A DNA stretch of 64,000 nucleotides from [Mycobacterium] stephanolepidis. Its GTDB lineage: Bacteria > Actinomycetota > Actinomycetes > Mycobacteriales > Mycobacteriaceae. Shown piece by piece: positions 56,534 through 64,000 of the stretch. Every line of letters begins with the position of its first letter. The stretch's first letter is position 1. The DNA is taken from positions 3,720,001-3,784,000 of the forward strand of contig NZ_AP018165.1 of the NCBI RefSeq assembly GCF_002356335.1. Direction: 5' to 3'. The translations under genes were made by a program, and so were the position numbers. The notes under the pieces were generated by a model, which was not told the origin of the DNA, did not search any database, and saw nothing but the letters and a program-made list of their open reading frames with translations.

Positions 56534-56539
56534 ACCCTA
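56534..56539 (-). promoter_or_regulatory. Candidate -10 box of upp (TAGGGT)
   Basis: On the minus strand TAGGGT ends 7 bases before the upp ATG, with no ribosome binding site. It is a leaderless pattern. Confidence 0.5.
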
Positions 56540-56818
56540 GAGCAGCAAGCTTCGATCCCGCCGATCCCAGACGAGAGAGGTATGTGACGGGCGTCACTTT
56601 CGGCACAGTGCGGCTCTGCGCCTCTTTATCGTTCCTGGCAAAGCCAAGGCAGCTATGCTGAGCAGGTAATACAACGGGGTGGCCACGTTGCCAAAAAATC
56701 TTTCAAAAAGTTTGAGAAAGATGGAACCGAATCGCGACCACCCCCGTCGTATCCAAGTACAAGGCGAAAACTGCCCGAAAATAGGCGGTAGCCGAACCAC
56801 CGGAGAGATGGAGGGGAC
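56540..56818 (+). promoter_or_regulatory. Upstream region of the EspC-like/NlpC operon
   Basis: About 280 bases between upp and the operon. A TATGCT box is at 56653-56658. An A/T-rich inverted repeat, ATCTTTC at 56698-56704 with GAAAGAT at 56716-56722, lies in a long leader of about 160 bases if that box is used. GGAGGGGAC precedes the first ATG. An A/T-rich leader of this kind could bind Lsr2/EspR-type proteins (inference). No gene for the SapM phosphatase, which follows upp in M. tuberculosis, is present. Confidence 0.4.
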
Positions 56819-57145
56819 ATGGCAGACGGATTAGCAGCCGACACAGACATTCTGCGTGGCGTTGGCGGAGCTCAGCTGGGGATGGGCGGAACGCTCGCGG
56901 CGGTAGGCACCGCAGTCAGCATTTTCCCGGTCGCCGCACTGGCGCCGATCTTCGGTCCGATTGGCGCGCACTACCTGGGCGCATTCGCCGCAACCTCCGC
57001 CAAGCAAGGGCTGGACGTCGGTCAGCTCGCCATGGGCGTCACCGAGTCCGGTGTCACCACCAATGTGGCGAGCAAGGGCTACGACGACGATGACGACAAC
57101 ATCGGCCAGAACATCAGCGCCACCGTCGAAGGAATCGAGGCGTAA
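56819..57145 (+). CDS. EspC-like small protein (probable type VII secretion substrate)
   Basis: A 108-residue, two-helix-like protein, largely Gly/Ala with a central hydrophobic stretch (SIFPVAALAPIFGPIGAHYL). The C-terminal helix LDVGQLAMGVTESGVTTNVA ends in GYDDDDDNIGQNI, with Y88 and D92 in a YxxxD pattern, the general type VII secretion signal. This and its length of about 105 match EspC/T7SS target families. It is 2 bp before the NlpC/P60 gene and probably pairs with its product for export (inference from family practice). Confidence 0.65.
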   Translation: MADGLAADTDILRGVGGAQLGMGGTLAAVGTAVSIFPVAALAPIFGPIGAHYLGAFAATSAKQGLDVGQLAMGVTESGVTTNVASKGYDDDDDNIGQNISATVEGIEA

Positions 57146-57147
57146 CC

Positions 57148-58488
57148 ATGGTTGAGACAAGTCCAATCTCGCCCAGCCGTTTGTCCGAGGCCGTCAACAC
57201 GAACTACCCGAGCTTCGAGAACAACCCCTTCTCCGCGGGGCTGATCGGGCCGGCCATGGACATGGCGGGCACCGTCGGTAACGGCCAGTTCAAGGAGGGC
57301 CAGGACCCCAGCAAGATGCTGGAGGGCGGCATGCAGGTCATGCAGCAGGTCATGCAACAGGGCATGCAGGCGGGAAGCCAGCTCATCGGCACCTTCGCCG
57401 GTGCGGCGGCCCAGGCTCTGGGGCAGTTCGCCGGCATGGCCGGTCAGGCGTTGAGCAGCATGGCCACCCGCAGCGGCGCCATGGGCGCCAATGTCGGACA
57501 GGCATCCGAATCCACCGGCCGGGCCAGCGCCCTGATCGGTGAAGCCCTCCAGGAGTTCCAACACACATCCGAGGCGTTGACACCATTGCTCTGGGTTCCG
57601 GGGGTTGCCGCGGAGTTGGCAGAAGCCGCCAGCCGATGCACAGCGCGAGTCGCCGAGCACACCGCACAGCTCGAGGGCGAGCTGGCCGGACAGGCCGGTG
57701 AACTCACCGGTATGGCGGGTGCCGACATGGGCAACCCCGCCACACCCGCATCCGGGAGCGTCCAGCCCGCCATGTCGGCCATGCAGGGCGGCCTCCAGGC
57801 CGGGACGCAGGCGATGTCCGGCGTCGCGAGCGGCGTCACCCAGACCATGAGCTCCATGGGTCAGGGCCTTGGCCAGATCCCGCAGGCTCTCAGCGGCATG
57901 CTCAGCGGTGGTGGCGCCAGTAGCGCGCTGGCGGGTGGCTCGGGCATGAGCGGTATCGCTGCCGGTGCACTGGCCAACCCGTTCGGTGCCGGTGCCGGCC
58001 ACGCCTCGTCCACCGCTGGTGGAACCAGCAGCGGATTGGGCAGTTCCAACGCCAATGCGGCCAAGATGCTGCTTGACCCGCGCAGCATGGGTAAGGGCGC
58101 GCAGTTGTTCCTGCCCGATGGCAGCACCAGCCAGGCCCCGAACGCCGCGGCGGCGGAAGCCGTGCGCAAGGCGCTCAGCCAGGTCGGTGTGCCCTACGAG
58201 TGGGGTGGCACCAAGCCCGGTGTCGGTCTGGACTGCAGTGGCCTGACCCAGTGGGCCTACGGAGAGTCTGGCGTGGACATCCCCCGCCTCGCGCAGGAGC
58301 AGGGTGTCGGTGTCCGGGTCGACCAAGGATCTGTCATGCCAGGTGACCTGGCGGTGTGGGATGGCCACGTCGCCATGGTGATCGGCAACGGCATGATGGT
58401 CGAGGCCGGTGATCCGGTGCAGATCTCCCCGATCCGCACCACCAACGCCGGGCAGGGATTCCATGGATTCTACCGACCCACTTCCTAG
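57148..58488 (+). CDS. NlpC/P60 hydrolase with a long type VII-like N-terminal part
   Basis: A 446-residue protein. Residues about 1-160 are Met/Gln/Ala-rich helices (for example MQVMQQVMQQGMQAGSQLIG), followed by a second helical segment and a Gly/Ser/Ala-rich linker to about 330. The C-terminal domain from about 340 is NlpC/P60, with C363 in LDCSGLTQWAYG, H407 in WDGHVAMVIG and E419 in MMVEAGDP, the spacing of the RipA C-H-E triad. It should cut the peptide of peptidoglycan. There is no Sec signal; a YPSFE (YxxxE) motif near residue 20 and the EspC-like neighbour suggest type VII export. Confidence 0.85.
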   Translation: MVETSPISPSRLSEAVNTNYPSFENNPFSAGLIGPAMDMAGTVGNGQFKEGQDPSKMLEGGMQVMQQVMQQGMQAGSQLIGTFAGAAAQALGQFAGMAGQALSSMATRSGAMGANVGQASESTGRASALIGEALQEFQHTSEALTPLLWVPGVAAELAEAASRCTARVAEHTAQLEGELAGQAGELTGMAGADMGNPATPASGSVQPAMSAMQGGLQAGTQAMSGVASGVTQTMSSMGQGLGQIPQALSGMLSGGGASSALAGGSGMSGIAAGALANPFGAGAGHASSTAGGTSSGLGSSNANAAKMLLDPRSMGKGAQLFLPDGSTSQAPNAAAAEAVRKALSQVGVPYEWGGTKPGVGLDCSGLTQWAYGESGVDIPRLAQEQGVGVRVDQGSVMPGDLAVWDGHVAMVIGNGMMVEAGDPVQISPIRTTNAGQGFHGFYRPTS

Positions 58489-58816
58489 TTCAGGAGTGCC
58501 GCGACCCGAGCCGCGTGCGAGCATCGACATGACAAACCGTGCTCGCACGCTGCGGGTCAAGGTCTCAGAATTCGGGCTGCCGCTTGAGGTTCAGATCGAA
58601 CCCGACATGCTCAGTCGTGGCGCGTCGGCACTAGCACAGGAGATCAAAAACCTGTGCGAACTCGGTGCCGCGCGCTGCGGTGCGGCACGGCGCGAGGAGC
58701 TTGCCGAAAGCGGCATCCCCGAATACCTCCTCGACAAGATCGGTCTGGCGACGCCCGCTCAAGTCGCCGACCTGGAATTGCGCCAATCCGAAGAGCAGCT
58801 GGAAAGGAGATCCTGA
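58463..58816 (+). CDS. Small protein of unknown function in the NlpC operon
   Basis: A 117-residue protein with a Pro/Ser-rich start, an RVKVSEFGLPLEVQIEPDML segment and a helical end (EIKNLCELGAARCGAARREE, then ATPAQVADLELRQSEEQLER). It has no signal or membrane helix. The ATG at 58463 has an AGGGA site and overlaps the hydrolase end by 26 bp; a second ATG at 58529 is possible. It overlaps the YbaB-like gene by one base. A chaperone-like role for the exported partners is possible but only inferred. Confidence 0.7.
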   Translation: MDSTDPLPSSGVPRPEPRASIDMTNRARTLRVKVSEFGLPLEVQIEPDMLSRGASALAQEIKNLCELGAARCGAARREELAESGIPEYLLDKIGLATPAQVADLELRQSEEQLERRS

Positions 58817-59157
58817 TGACCGAGCCAGACCTCACCTTCTTCCGGGCACTCGAACAGCAGTATCAGGAGACCATGACGCGGGCCCGTGCCGGGGGCCACA
58901 TACTGAACAGCGCCGTCGAGGAGCTCAAAGGCCTTCGCGGATGGGCTCGTTCGGCGCAGGGGCATGTCGAAGCGGAAGCCAATGGCAATGGTGCGCTGAC
59001 CAACCTGCGACTCGACGATTCGGTCACCAAGCTCTCGCCCAAGATCGTCGGGCAGATCGTGGTAGCCACCGCGGCAGCCGCCGCGGGCCAGGCCTTCGAT
59101 CACCGTGAACGCGTGCTAGCGCAACTCTTGGCGGATCTCAAGAATCCGCAGCCGTAA
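58816..59157 (+). CDS. YbaB/EbfC-like protein
   Basis: A 113-residue protein of YbaB-like shape: helix LTFFRALEQQYQETMTRARA, strands GHVEAEANGNGALTNLRLDD, then the helix PKIVGQIVVATAAAAAGQAF. YbaB-like proteins are known in type VII loci (such as EspL in ESX-1, from memory), where they work in the cytosol. It is the last gene of the operon, fused by a TGATG overlap. Confidence 0.78.
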   Translation: MTEPDLTFFRALEQQYQETMTRARAGGHILNSAVEELKGLRGWARSAQGHVEAEANGNGALTNLRLDDSVTKLSPKIVGQIVVATAAAAAGQAFDHRERVLAQLLADLKNPQP

Positions 59158-59168
59158 CGGTTTTCGAG

Positions 59169-59918
59169 CTACAAACCCGCGCGGTCTCGGTGTGAATCGG
59201 TCAGAAAGACCGTGTTTTTGGCGTCCCGCCAGTCTTGACTGAGCCGTCCGTCGCGATAGGCGTACGGTGTCAGCCCGGCCGGCTGCAGCAGGGACACCAC
59301 GTCGTCCGAGGGTGTCTCGATGATCATCACCGGACGCGAGGCAGCGATCGTGGCCAACCCACCACGAATGACCGCGGCCTCCAGACCCTGTACATCGATC
59401 TTGATCACCTGAGGATCCAGGCCGAAGTCGTCCAGCCGCCGAACCTGCACGGGATGGCGCTCGATCGTCAGTTTGGATGCGTCGAACCCTGCCAGGGTGT
59501 CGGGATTGAGCCAGCCGCGCGCCTCGTTTTCATCCAGGGAGGCCAGACCGTCGTAGACGAAGTTCCGGTATCGGGGAATGAACAGATCGAAGGTACCGTC
59601 CGCGTCGGAGAGTCCGCAGGCATGCACGTGTACGGTCTTGCTTTCATATCGGCGTCTAAGTCGCTGAGCCAGAACGGCATTGGGCTCGAAACTAACGATT
59701 CGCTCCGGCGACGCCGTGCGCTGCAGCGCACAGATGCTCTGCCCCCAGTTGCCGCCGATGTCCACCGCCTCCGAGATGGGTCCCAAGCGACTCAGAAGGT
59801 GGAATTCGGGGTCGATGCGCCATCCGAACAGTCGAGTGCCCATGTTGTACGCGCCGAACTTGAGCGGCCGCAGAAACGGTAGATAGGTTTGCGCCATCCT
59901 CAGCGCCGGCATGCTCAC
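59169..59918 (-). CDS. FkbM family methyltransferase
   Basis: A 249-residue SAM-dependent methyltransferase: SEAVDIGGNWGQSICALQRT (motif I), RIVSFEPNAVLAQRLRRRYE, and the FkbM C-terminal VQVRRLDDFGLDPQVIKIDV then QGLEAAVIRGG. FkbM enzymes methylate sugar or lipid hydroxyl groups, in mycobacteria often on glycolipids such as GPL or polysaccharides. A surface-glycolipid role here is an inference. It is convergent with the YbaB-like gene, 11 bp away. Confidence 0.87.
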   Translation of the reverse strand: MSMPALRMAQTYLPFLRPLKFGAYNMGTRLFGWRIDPEFHLLSRLGPISEAVDIGGNWGQSICALQRTASPERIVSFEPNAVLAQRLRRRYESKTVHVHACGLSDADGTFDLFIPRYRNFVYDGLASLDENEARGWLNPDTLAGFDASKLTIERHPVQVRRLDDFGLDPQVIKIDVQGLEAAVIRGGLATIAASRPVMIIETPSDDVVSLLQPAGLTPYAYRDGRLSQDWRDAKNTVFLTDSHRDRAGL

Positions 59919-60006
59919 GTGGGCACATTAGCGGAAAGACGAAGGCGGATCTGCGCCAAGGAATCACACCTCACCCGACCTGATGAGGCGCAGGGGATCA
60001 CCGTCA

Positions 60007-60041
60007 CACCTACCGACCCCTCATATGTGCACCGGTAGGTG
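60007..60041. repeat. 9-bp inverted repeat in the region between FkbM and the first PAS-like gene
   Basis: CACCTACCG at 60007-60015 and CGGTAGGTG at 60033-60041 are perfect inverted repeats with a 17-base gap, in the divergent region between the FkbM gene and the gene at 60280. It could be an operator or a hairpin. The rest of the 361-base region holds no gene that I can see. Confidence 0.5.
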
Positions 60042-60267
60042 CTCGCGGCGACCAAAAATGCACGTGCGTGACCGGCCGAATGGCCGTCACACAGAGCACA
60101 TCCACGCTGCGGGCACGGCCCGAAGAGACAGGGTCCGCACTTAGCCCGCCGATCGCGGGAGCCAGCAGAAAATATCGCGTCTGACCTGCCCAGCGCAACC
60201 TTTTCGGAATACTCGCGGCTCTGCTCTACACCGAGCGCTGATCGATTGCCGACACGTGCTCCGCTGA

Positions 60268-60273
60268 TAACAT
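60268..60273 (+). promoter_or_regulatory. Candidate -10 box (TAACAT) of the first PAS-like paralog
   Basis: TAACAT ends 6 bases before the GTG at 60280. Together with GA before it and TCC after, it nearly repeats the region before the second paralog. Confidence 0.55.
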
Positions 60274-60279
60274 CCGAAG

Positions 60280-61254
60280 GTGGCGCGTGAGTGGCTTCTG
60301 CTGGAGACACTCGGCGACGAGCCCACGGTCATCGCCTCCGGCAGTCAGCCGCGGAACATGATTCCGCTCGGCGCGTTCCTGCGCCGCAATCGAAATCTCG
60401 GCCTGATTCGCCGAGTCATCACCGCGGTGACAAAGGCAAACAAGGCCGCGCGCATCGGCCCACCCGACTCGGAATCGGTGATCGACATCCGACCGATCGC
60501 CATGCCCGACGGCCGCGTGCACGGGGTCTGGCTGTGGACGGGAGCAGCACCCCCCTCCTCCGATCCCCCGCGCGAGGGCGGTGCGGTGGTCCTCAACGCC
60601 GATACCGGCGCCCTGCACATCAGCGACGGTGCCGCCCTGGCCATGGGAATGGCTCCCGCCGAGCCGCATGCCCACATCAGCATGCCCGAGCTCTATCGCT
60701 ACCTGGCGCCCAATCCGGGCGAAACGGATGTCCTGGGGCTCATCGTGACCGCGACCGAAGGCATGACCTATAGCGCCACCTGGCCCGGTGTGGACAGCGA
60801 CGGCAATCCCACGCTGTGCCACTTCGCCAGCCGATTGGTTCTGGAACCCAACCACCAGGGTGTCCCCGAGCGTCTGGGACGCGCGATCAACCTGCGAGTC
60901 GGTCGGCCGGCCCCGCCGGTCCCGCTGCTGGAGCAACAGATCCTCGAGGCCACCGCTGAGCCCGGCATGTATCGCGCGTTGGTCATGATTGCTTCACGGA
61001 AATTGATCAAGTGGATCGATCCTCCTGCCCCGGAATGGCATTGGGAGTTCGATCCGCTGGGTCGCCCCAAGATTCACCCGGACGACCAGGCGAATCTGAA
61101 CTTCATGATCGATAACGCCGTCTTTGGTGTGACCGAGGCGGTTATCCGGTTCCGCTGCCACGACGACAGCTGGGAACCGCTGCACTGCTCTACCCAACTA
61201 GTACGGCTCAACGAGAGTGCGACCGTCGCACTCATCACCCATCGGCGCCGGTAG
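60280..61254 (+). CDS. PAS-like protein, tandem paralog 1
   Basis: A 324-residue cytosolic protein. The start REWLLLETLGDEPTVIASG and the C-terminal WHWEFDPLGRPKIHPDDQAN, then ESATVALITHRRR, match its downstream neighbour. The middle has VHGVWLWTGAAPPSSDPP and an ALHISDGAALAMGM strand/helix patch. The IHPDD segment recalls a PAS fold. The protein may belong to the actinobacterial GAF/PAS-associated DUF5593/DUF5628-type group, which I cannot confirm. Its role is unknown; ligand sensing is an inference. Confidence 0.65.
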   Translation: MAREWLLLETLGDEPTVIASGSQPRNMIPLGAFLRRNRNLGLIRRVITAVTKANKAARIGPPDSESVIDIRPIAMPDGRVHGVWLWTGAAPPSSDPPREGGAVVLNADTGALHISDGAALAMGMAPAEPHAHISMPELYRYLAPNPGETDVLGLIVTATEGMTYSATWPGVDSDGNPTLCHFASRLVLEPNHQGVPERLGRAINLRVGRPAPPVPLLEQQILEATAEPGMYRALVMIASRKLIKWIDPPAPEWHWEFDPLGRPKIHPDDQANLNFMIDNAVFGVTEAVIRFRCHDDSWEPLHCSTQLVRLNESATVALITHRRR

Positions 61255-61294
61255 CGGGCCGGACGCACGCACCGGATCCTCGCTCGAGAATTGC

Positions 61295-61300
61295 TAACAT
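61295..61300 (+). promoter_or_regulatory. Candidate -10 box (TAACAT) of the second PAS-like paralog
   Basis: TAACAT ends 6 bases before the ATG at 61307. It is the same box at the same distance as in the first paralog, which suggests that the duplication carried the promoter along. Confidence 0.55.
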
Positions 61301-61306
61301 CCCGGC

Positions 61307-62305
61307 ATGGCCGGCGATTGGATGCTGCTAGAGACCCTGAGCGAGGTACCCACGGTCATAGCTATCGGATTGCAGGCCCGCACCATGGCGCCGCTCGAAT
61401 CGGTGCTGGGCCGCAACCGGCACCGCCCCTTGATCGAGGCGGCGATCGCCGAATGCCGTCGCACGGGTGATCCCGCAGAGGCCCTCACTCCGGCACGGGA
61501 TCGCATCGTGCGAGTACACCCGATAGCCATGGGACAGGCGCATGTTCACGGCGTCCAGGTGTGGTTTGGACCGGCAGACCTCGCGCCGCCGCCGCGGCCC
61601 GTTGCGGGAGCGTGCCTGGGCGATCTGGACACATCGGTCACAACGCTCACCGAAGGCTACTTCGACGTGATGGGCTTCGATCCGAGCAACAGATCCGAGA
61701 AACAAGCCATCGCCGAAGGCCTTGCCCCCGTCCTGCCGAGTCCGCACAACATCGAGTTGATGGCCAACGCCGTGAACCCGGAACTCGAATCGACCTTCTG
61801 CGGGACATGCCTGGCCGCCGACCATCAGGGAAACACCCTTCAAGTCCACTACGCCGGGCGAGCGTCCAAGGAAACCGACGAGACAGGAACCGTGGCGCGC
61901 ATCAACAGGATCGTGTGCACACGGGTGGAGAACAGTCCCGCCGAACCTCGGGTGGGATTGGCACAGCAGATCCTGGATGCGGTCGCGACCCCCGGAGCGC
62001 ATCGGGTGCTGATCAACGTCGACACCTTCGCCGTCCTCAAATGGATCGACACGCCATACCCCGACCTGGCGTGGCGCTACGACCCCGATCGGCCCGAGAG
62101 CATCCATCCCGAGGACACCGCGGTGGCGAGAAAAATGCGGGAAGAACTGCGGACAGGCTCAACCGCCGGGGTGCTCCGGGTGCGCGCCGTGTCCGGCGGA
62201 TGGCTGCAACTGCACGCCTCGGCCACCAGATTCGCGTTGCGTGACAATGCTTTTGCGGCCCTTGTCACCCTGACGGCGGCCCCGCGGCCGAACGCTCAGT
62301 CGTAG
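61307..62305 (+). CDS. PAS-like protein, tandem paralog 2
   Basis: A 332-residue protein with the same layout as the gene before it: MAGDWMLLETLSEVPTVIAI at the start, GQAHVHGVQVWFGPADL in the middle, EGYFDVMGFDPSNRSEKQAI as a PAS-like patch, AVLKWIDTPYPDLAWRYDPD and SIHPEDTAVARKMREEL near the end. Direct tandem duplication is the simple explanation. Function unknown, perhaps a small-molecule or redox sensor (inference). Confidence 0.65.
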   Translation: MAGDWMLLETLSEVPTVIAIGLQARTMAPLESVLGRNRHRPLIEAAIAECRRTGDPAEALTPARDRIVRVHPIAMGQAHVHGVQVWFGPADLAPPPRPVAGACLGDLDTSVTTLTEGYFDVMGFDPSNRSEKQAIAEGLAPVLPSPHNIELMANAVNPELESTFCGTCLAADHQGNTLQVHYAGRASKETDETGTVARINRIVCTRVENSPAEPRVGLAQQILDAVATPGAHRVLINVDTFAVLKWIDTPYPDLAWRYDPDRPESIHPEDTAVARKMREELRTGSTAGVLRVRAVSGGWLQLHASATRFALRDNAFAALVTLTAAPRPNAQS

Positions 62306-62388
62306 ACCACCGGGGCCCGAGCGGCTCTGTTCGGCGCGCGTGCGCCGGTTCTGGCGGTGGGTCTTTCGCTCAACTCAGCTGTTCTGGC

Positions 62389-62394
62389 TAGGCT
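62389..62394 (+). promoter_or_regulatory. Candidate -10 box of the Rv3311-type gene (TAGGCT)
   Basis: TAGGCT ends 6 bases before the ATG at 62401, with no ribosome binding site. It is a leaderless pattern. Confidence 0.6.
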
Positions 62395-62400
62395 TGCCGC

Positions 62401-63726
62401 ATGGCTGCTGACATCGTTCCCATCGAACTCGGGCTCACAGAGGGTGACGTGGTCACCCTGTGGGCCCCGCGGTGGCGCGACGCCGGGGACGAGTGGGAGG
62501 CGTTTCTCGGCAAGGACGACGATCTGTACGTGTTCGAGTCGGTTGCCGATCTGGTGGCCTTCGTGCGGACCGACAACGACAACGATCTGGTAGATCACCC
62601 GGCCTGGTCAACGCTGGGTGCGCTGTCGGCCGACGAGCTCGAGCCCGACGACGACAATCGCTTCGACCTGATCGGGGTGCCGGAGCTGGTTGCCGACAAG
62701 CCGAGCGAGGACGCCGTCGATACGCTGCGCGCCACGCTGGCGATCGTGGCCTCCATCGGCGCGGTCTGCGAGTTGGCGCCCATCAACAAGCTCATCAACG
62801 GCAACCCGGTGCTGGGCACGCTGTCGAGCGGGGCCGAAAGCTTCACCGGTAAAGACGGATTGAAGCGGTGGAACCAGATCGGTGCCATTGTCGGCAAGTC
62901 GTGGGACTCGGTGGTCGACGCCATCGACGAGATCGCCGCCACGCCGGATGTCGATGAAGAGCTCTCTGCCGCCGCGGATGCCGAGCTGCTTGCAGCCGCG
63001 GAAAATGCGGTCGACAATGACGATGACCTCGAGGATGACGACGAGCTGGAACTGCTCGACGAGGAATCCGACTCAAGCACCGAGAGCTCGGACGACGAAG
63101 ACGACGCTGACGACGAAGACGAAGAAGACACCGAGGACGACGACGCTGACGACGAAGACGCCCCGGTTCTGGGCGGCGATGAGGACTTCTGGCTAGAAGT
63201 CGGCATCGACCCGATCCAGATGATCACCAACTCGGGAACGTTCTACACGCTGCGCTGCTACCTCAACGATGAGCCGATCTTCCTGGGACGCAACGGAAGA
63301 ATCAGTGTGTTCGGGTCTGAGCGGGCGCTGGCCCGTTATCTGGCCGACGAGCACGATCACGACCTGTCCGACCTGAGCACCTATGACGACATCCGCACCG
63401 CCGCCACCGACGGCTCGCTGCGGATCGACATCACCGATGACAACATCTACGTGTTCACCGGCCTCGCCGACGACCTGGAAGACGGCATCGACGAGGTGGA
63501 CCGGGATCAGCTCGAGCTGGCGGTGGAGCTGCTGACCGATGTCGCCGAGTACTCCGAGGACGACAGCGTGGACGCCGAACTGGATGGCGACACCGCACTG
63601 GGCAAGTTGGTCGGGCATCTGCTCGAACCGGATAAGCACGACGAGCCAAAGGGCCCCTTCGCCGATGCGGCCGAGAGTTGGCGGACGCTGGAGCGGGCCT
63701 TGGAAGCACGGCTGCGCCGCGAGTAG
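62401..63726 (+). CDS. Acidic conserved protein (Rv3311-type)
   Basis: A 441-residue very acidic protein. It begins MAADIVPIELGLTEGDVVTL and has a middle stretch (about residues 200-258) of almost only Asp, Glu and Ser, then a second structured half with WLEVGIDPIQMITNSGTFYT and LDEVDRDQLELAVELLTD-like sequence, so two similar modules flank an acidic linker. It matches Rv3311 in place before add. The function is unknown. The ATG at 62401 follows a leaderless-type box. Confidence 0.85.
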   Translation: MAADIVPIELGLTEGDVVTLWAPRWRDAGDEWEAFLGKDDDLYVFESVADLVAFVRTDNDNDLVDHPAWSTLGALSADELEPDDDNRFDLIGVPELVADKPSEDAVDTLRATLAIVASIGAVCELAPINKLINGNPVLGTLSSGAESFTGKDGLKRWNQIGAIVGKSWDSVVDAIDEIAATPDVDEELSAAADAELLAAAENAVDNDDDLEDDDELELLDEESDSSTESSDDEDDADDEDEEDTEDDDADDEDAPVLGGDEDFWLEVGIDPIQMITNSGTFYTLRCYLNDEPIFLGRNGRISVFGSERALARYLADEHDHDLSDLSTYDDIRTAATDGSLRIDITDDNIYVFTGLADDLEDGIDEVDRDQLELAVELLTDVAEYSEDDSVDAELDGDTALGKLVGHLLEPDKHDEPKGPFADAAESWRTLERALEARLRRE

Positions 63727-63754
63727 TGCGCGGCCGGCCCGTCTACCGTGACGG

Positions 63755-64000
63755 TTAACCGATCAGGACCGCATATCCGGGTTTGATCACGTCATCGATG
63801 ATCGCCAGCCGTTCATCGAACGGGATAAAGGCTGATTTCATCGCGTTGATGGTGAATCGCTGAAGATCGCTCCAGCCATACCCGAACGTCTCGACAAGTC
63901 GCAGCATCTCGCGGCTCATCGAGGTATCGCTCATCAGCCGGTTGTCGGTGTTCACGGTCACCCGGAATCGCAACCGTGCCAGCAGATCGAAGGGATGATC
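63755..64000 (-). CDS. add: Adenosine deaminase, C-terminal end
   Basis: The last 81 codons and the stop. The frame is open to the right edge and reads [20 protein letters not shown] at the start, then [20 protein letters not shown] and ending [13 protein letters not shown]. The VTVNTDN and LMSD segment is the family's C-terminal metal/catalytic Asp region. It deaminates adenosine to inosine. It lies convergent to the Rv3311-type gene, as in M. tuberculosis. Confidence 0.93.
   Translation of the reverse strand, partial: DHPFDLLARLRFRVTVNTDNRLMSDTSMSREMLRLVETFGYGWSDLQRFTINAMKSAFIPFDERLAIIDDVIKPGYAVLIG

Noticed and set aside
57079..58560. Minus-strand frame of 493 residues opposite the NlpC/P60 gene
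   Set aside because: It is Gly/His/Arg-rich with no motifs, while the plus strand has a complete NlpC/P60 domain and coupled starts.

Overview
The window looks like chromosomal DNA of a rapidly growing mycobacterium, most likely of the Mycobacteroides abscessus/chelonae group (an inference from gene content; no search was run). The pointers are high G+C with frequent GTG starts, the acyl-CoA carboxylase genes accD5/accE5/accA3, lysine epsilon-aminotransferase, an LpqN-type lipoprotein, a GPL-type glycosyltransferase beside a Gap-type membrane protein, and type VII secretion-like small proteins. From memory, the backbone follows the M. tuberculosis order Rv3280 to Rv3313c: accD5-accE5-maf / sseA-Rv3284-accA3 / lat-lrpA-Rv3292-pcd / TetR-lhr / pseudouridine synthase-glpD2-lpdA-Rv3304-amiA1-amiB1-punA-pmmB-upp / Rv3311-add. 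Accessory segments are inserted between these blocks.

Region by region. 1-5.9 kb: end of a UbiX-type flavin prenyltransferase, an AraC regulator, and a minus-strand catabolic operon (PucR regulator, NTF2-like protein, FadD-type acyl-CoA synthetase, KshA-type Rieske oxygenase). 6-9.6 kb: accD5, accE5 and a Maf protein carrying an unusual extra C-terminal domain of about 340 residues. 9.6-22.7 kb: accessory block with a TetR/dienelactone hydrolase/methyltransferase unit, a tightly overlapped DUF6285-phosphotransferase-acyl-CoA dehydrogenase-gntK-gluconate permease operon, a luciferase-like oxidoreductase, then a decayed stretch of IS3 fragments, a broken DUF222/HNH gene, two lower-G+C exported proteins and a PheC-like binding-protein-fold gene. 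22.8-26 kb: sseA, a SufE-like gene and accA3, followed by a strong terminator.

26-32.8 kb: second accessory block with an LpqN-like lipoprotein, an exported protein with 41 perfect KT[D/E]A tetrapeptide repeats, an IS481 transposase remnant, and a divergent glycosyltransferase/Gap pair. 32.9-37.7 kb: a lysine catabolic unit (Lat, LrpA, the 2-oxoadipate enzyme HglS, Pcd) that should take lysine to D-2-hydroxyglutarate. 37.7-56.5 kb: mainly backbone housekeeping genes. 56.8-59.2 kb: a four-gene operon with an EspC-like protein, an NlpC/P60 hydrolase with a long Met/Gly/Ala-rich N-terminal part, a small protein and a YbaB-like protein, which reads as a type VII secretion substrate/peptidoglycan hydrolase module. 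59.2-62.3 kb: FkbM methyltransferase and two tandem PAS-like paralogs with matching start-site promoters. 62.4-64 kb: an acidic Rv3311-type protein and the C-terminal end of adenosine deaminase.

Many backbone genes start 6-8 bases after a TAnnnT box, the pattern of leaderless mycobacterial transcripts; these boxes helped choose starts. No tRNA, rRNA or CRISPR array was seen.
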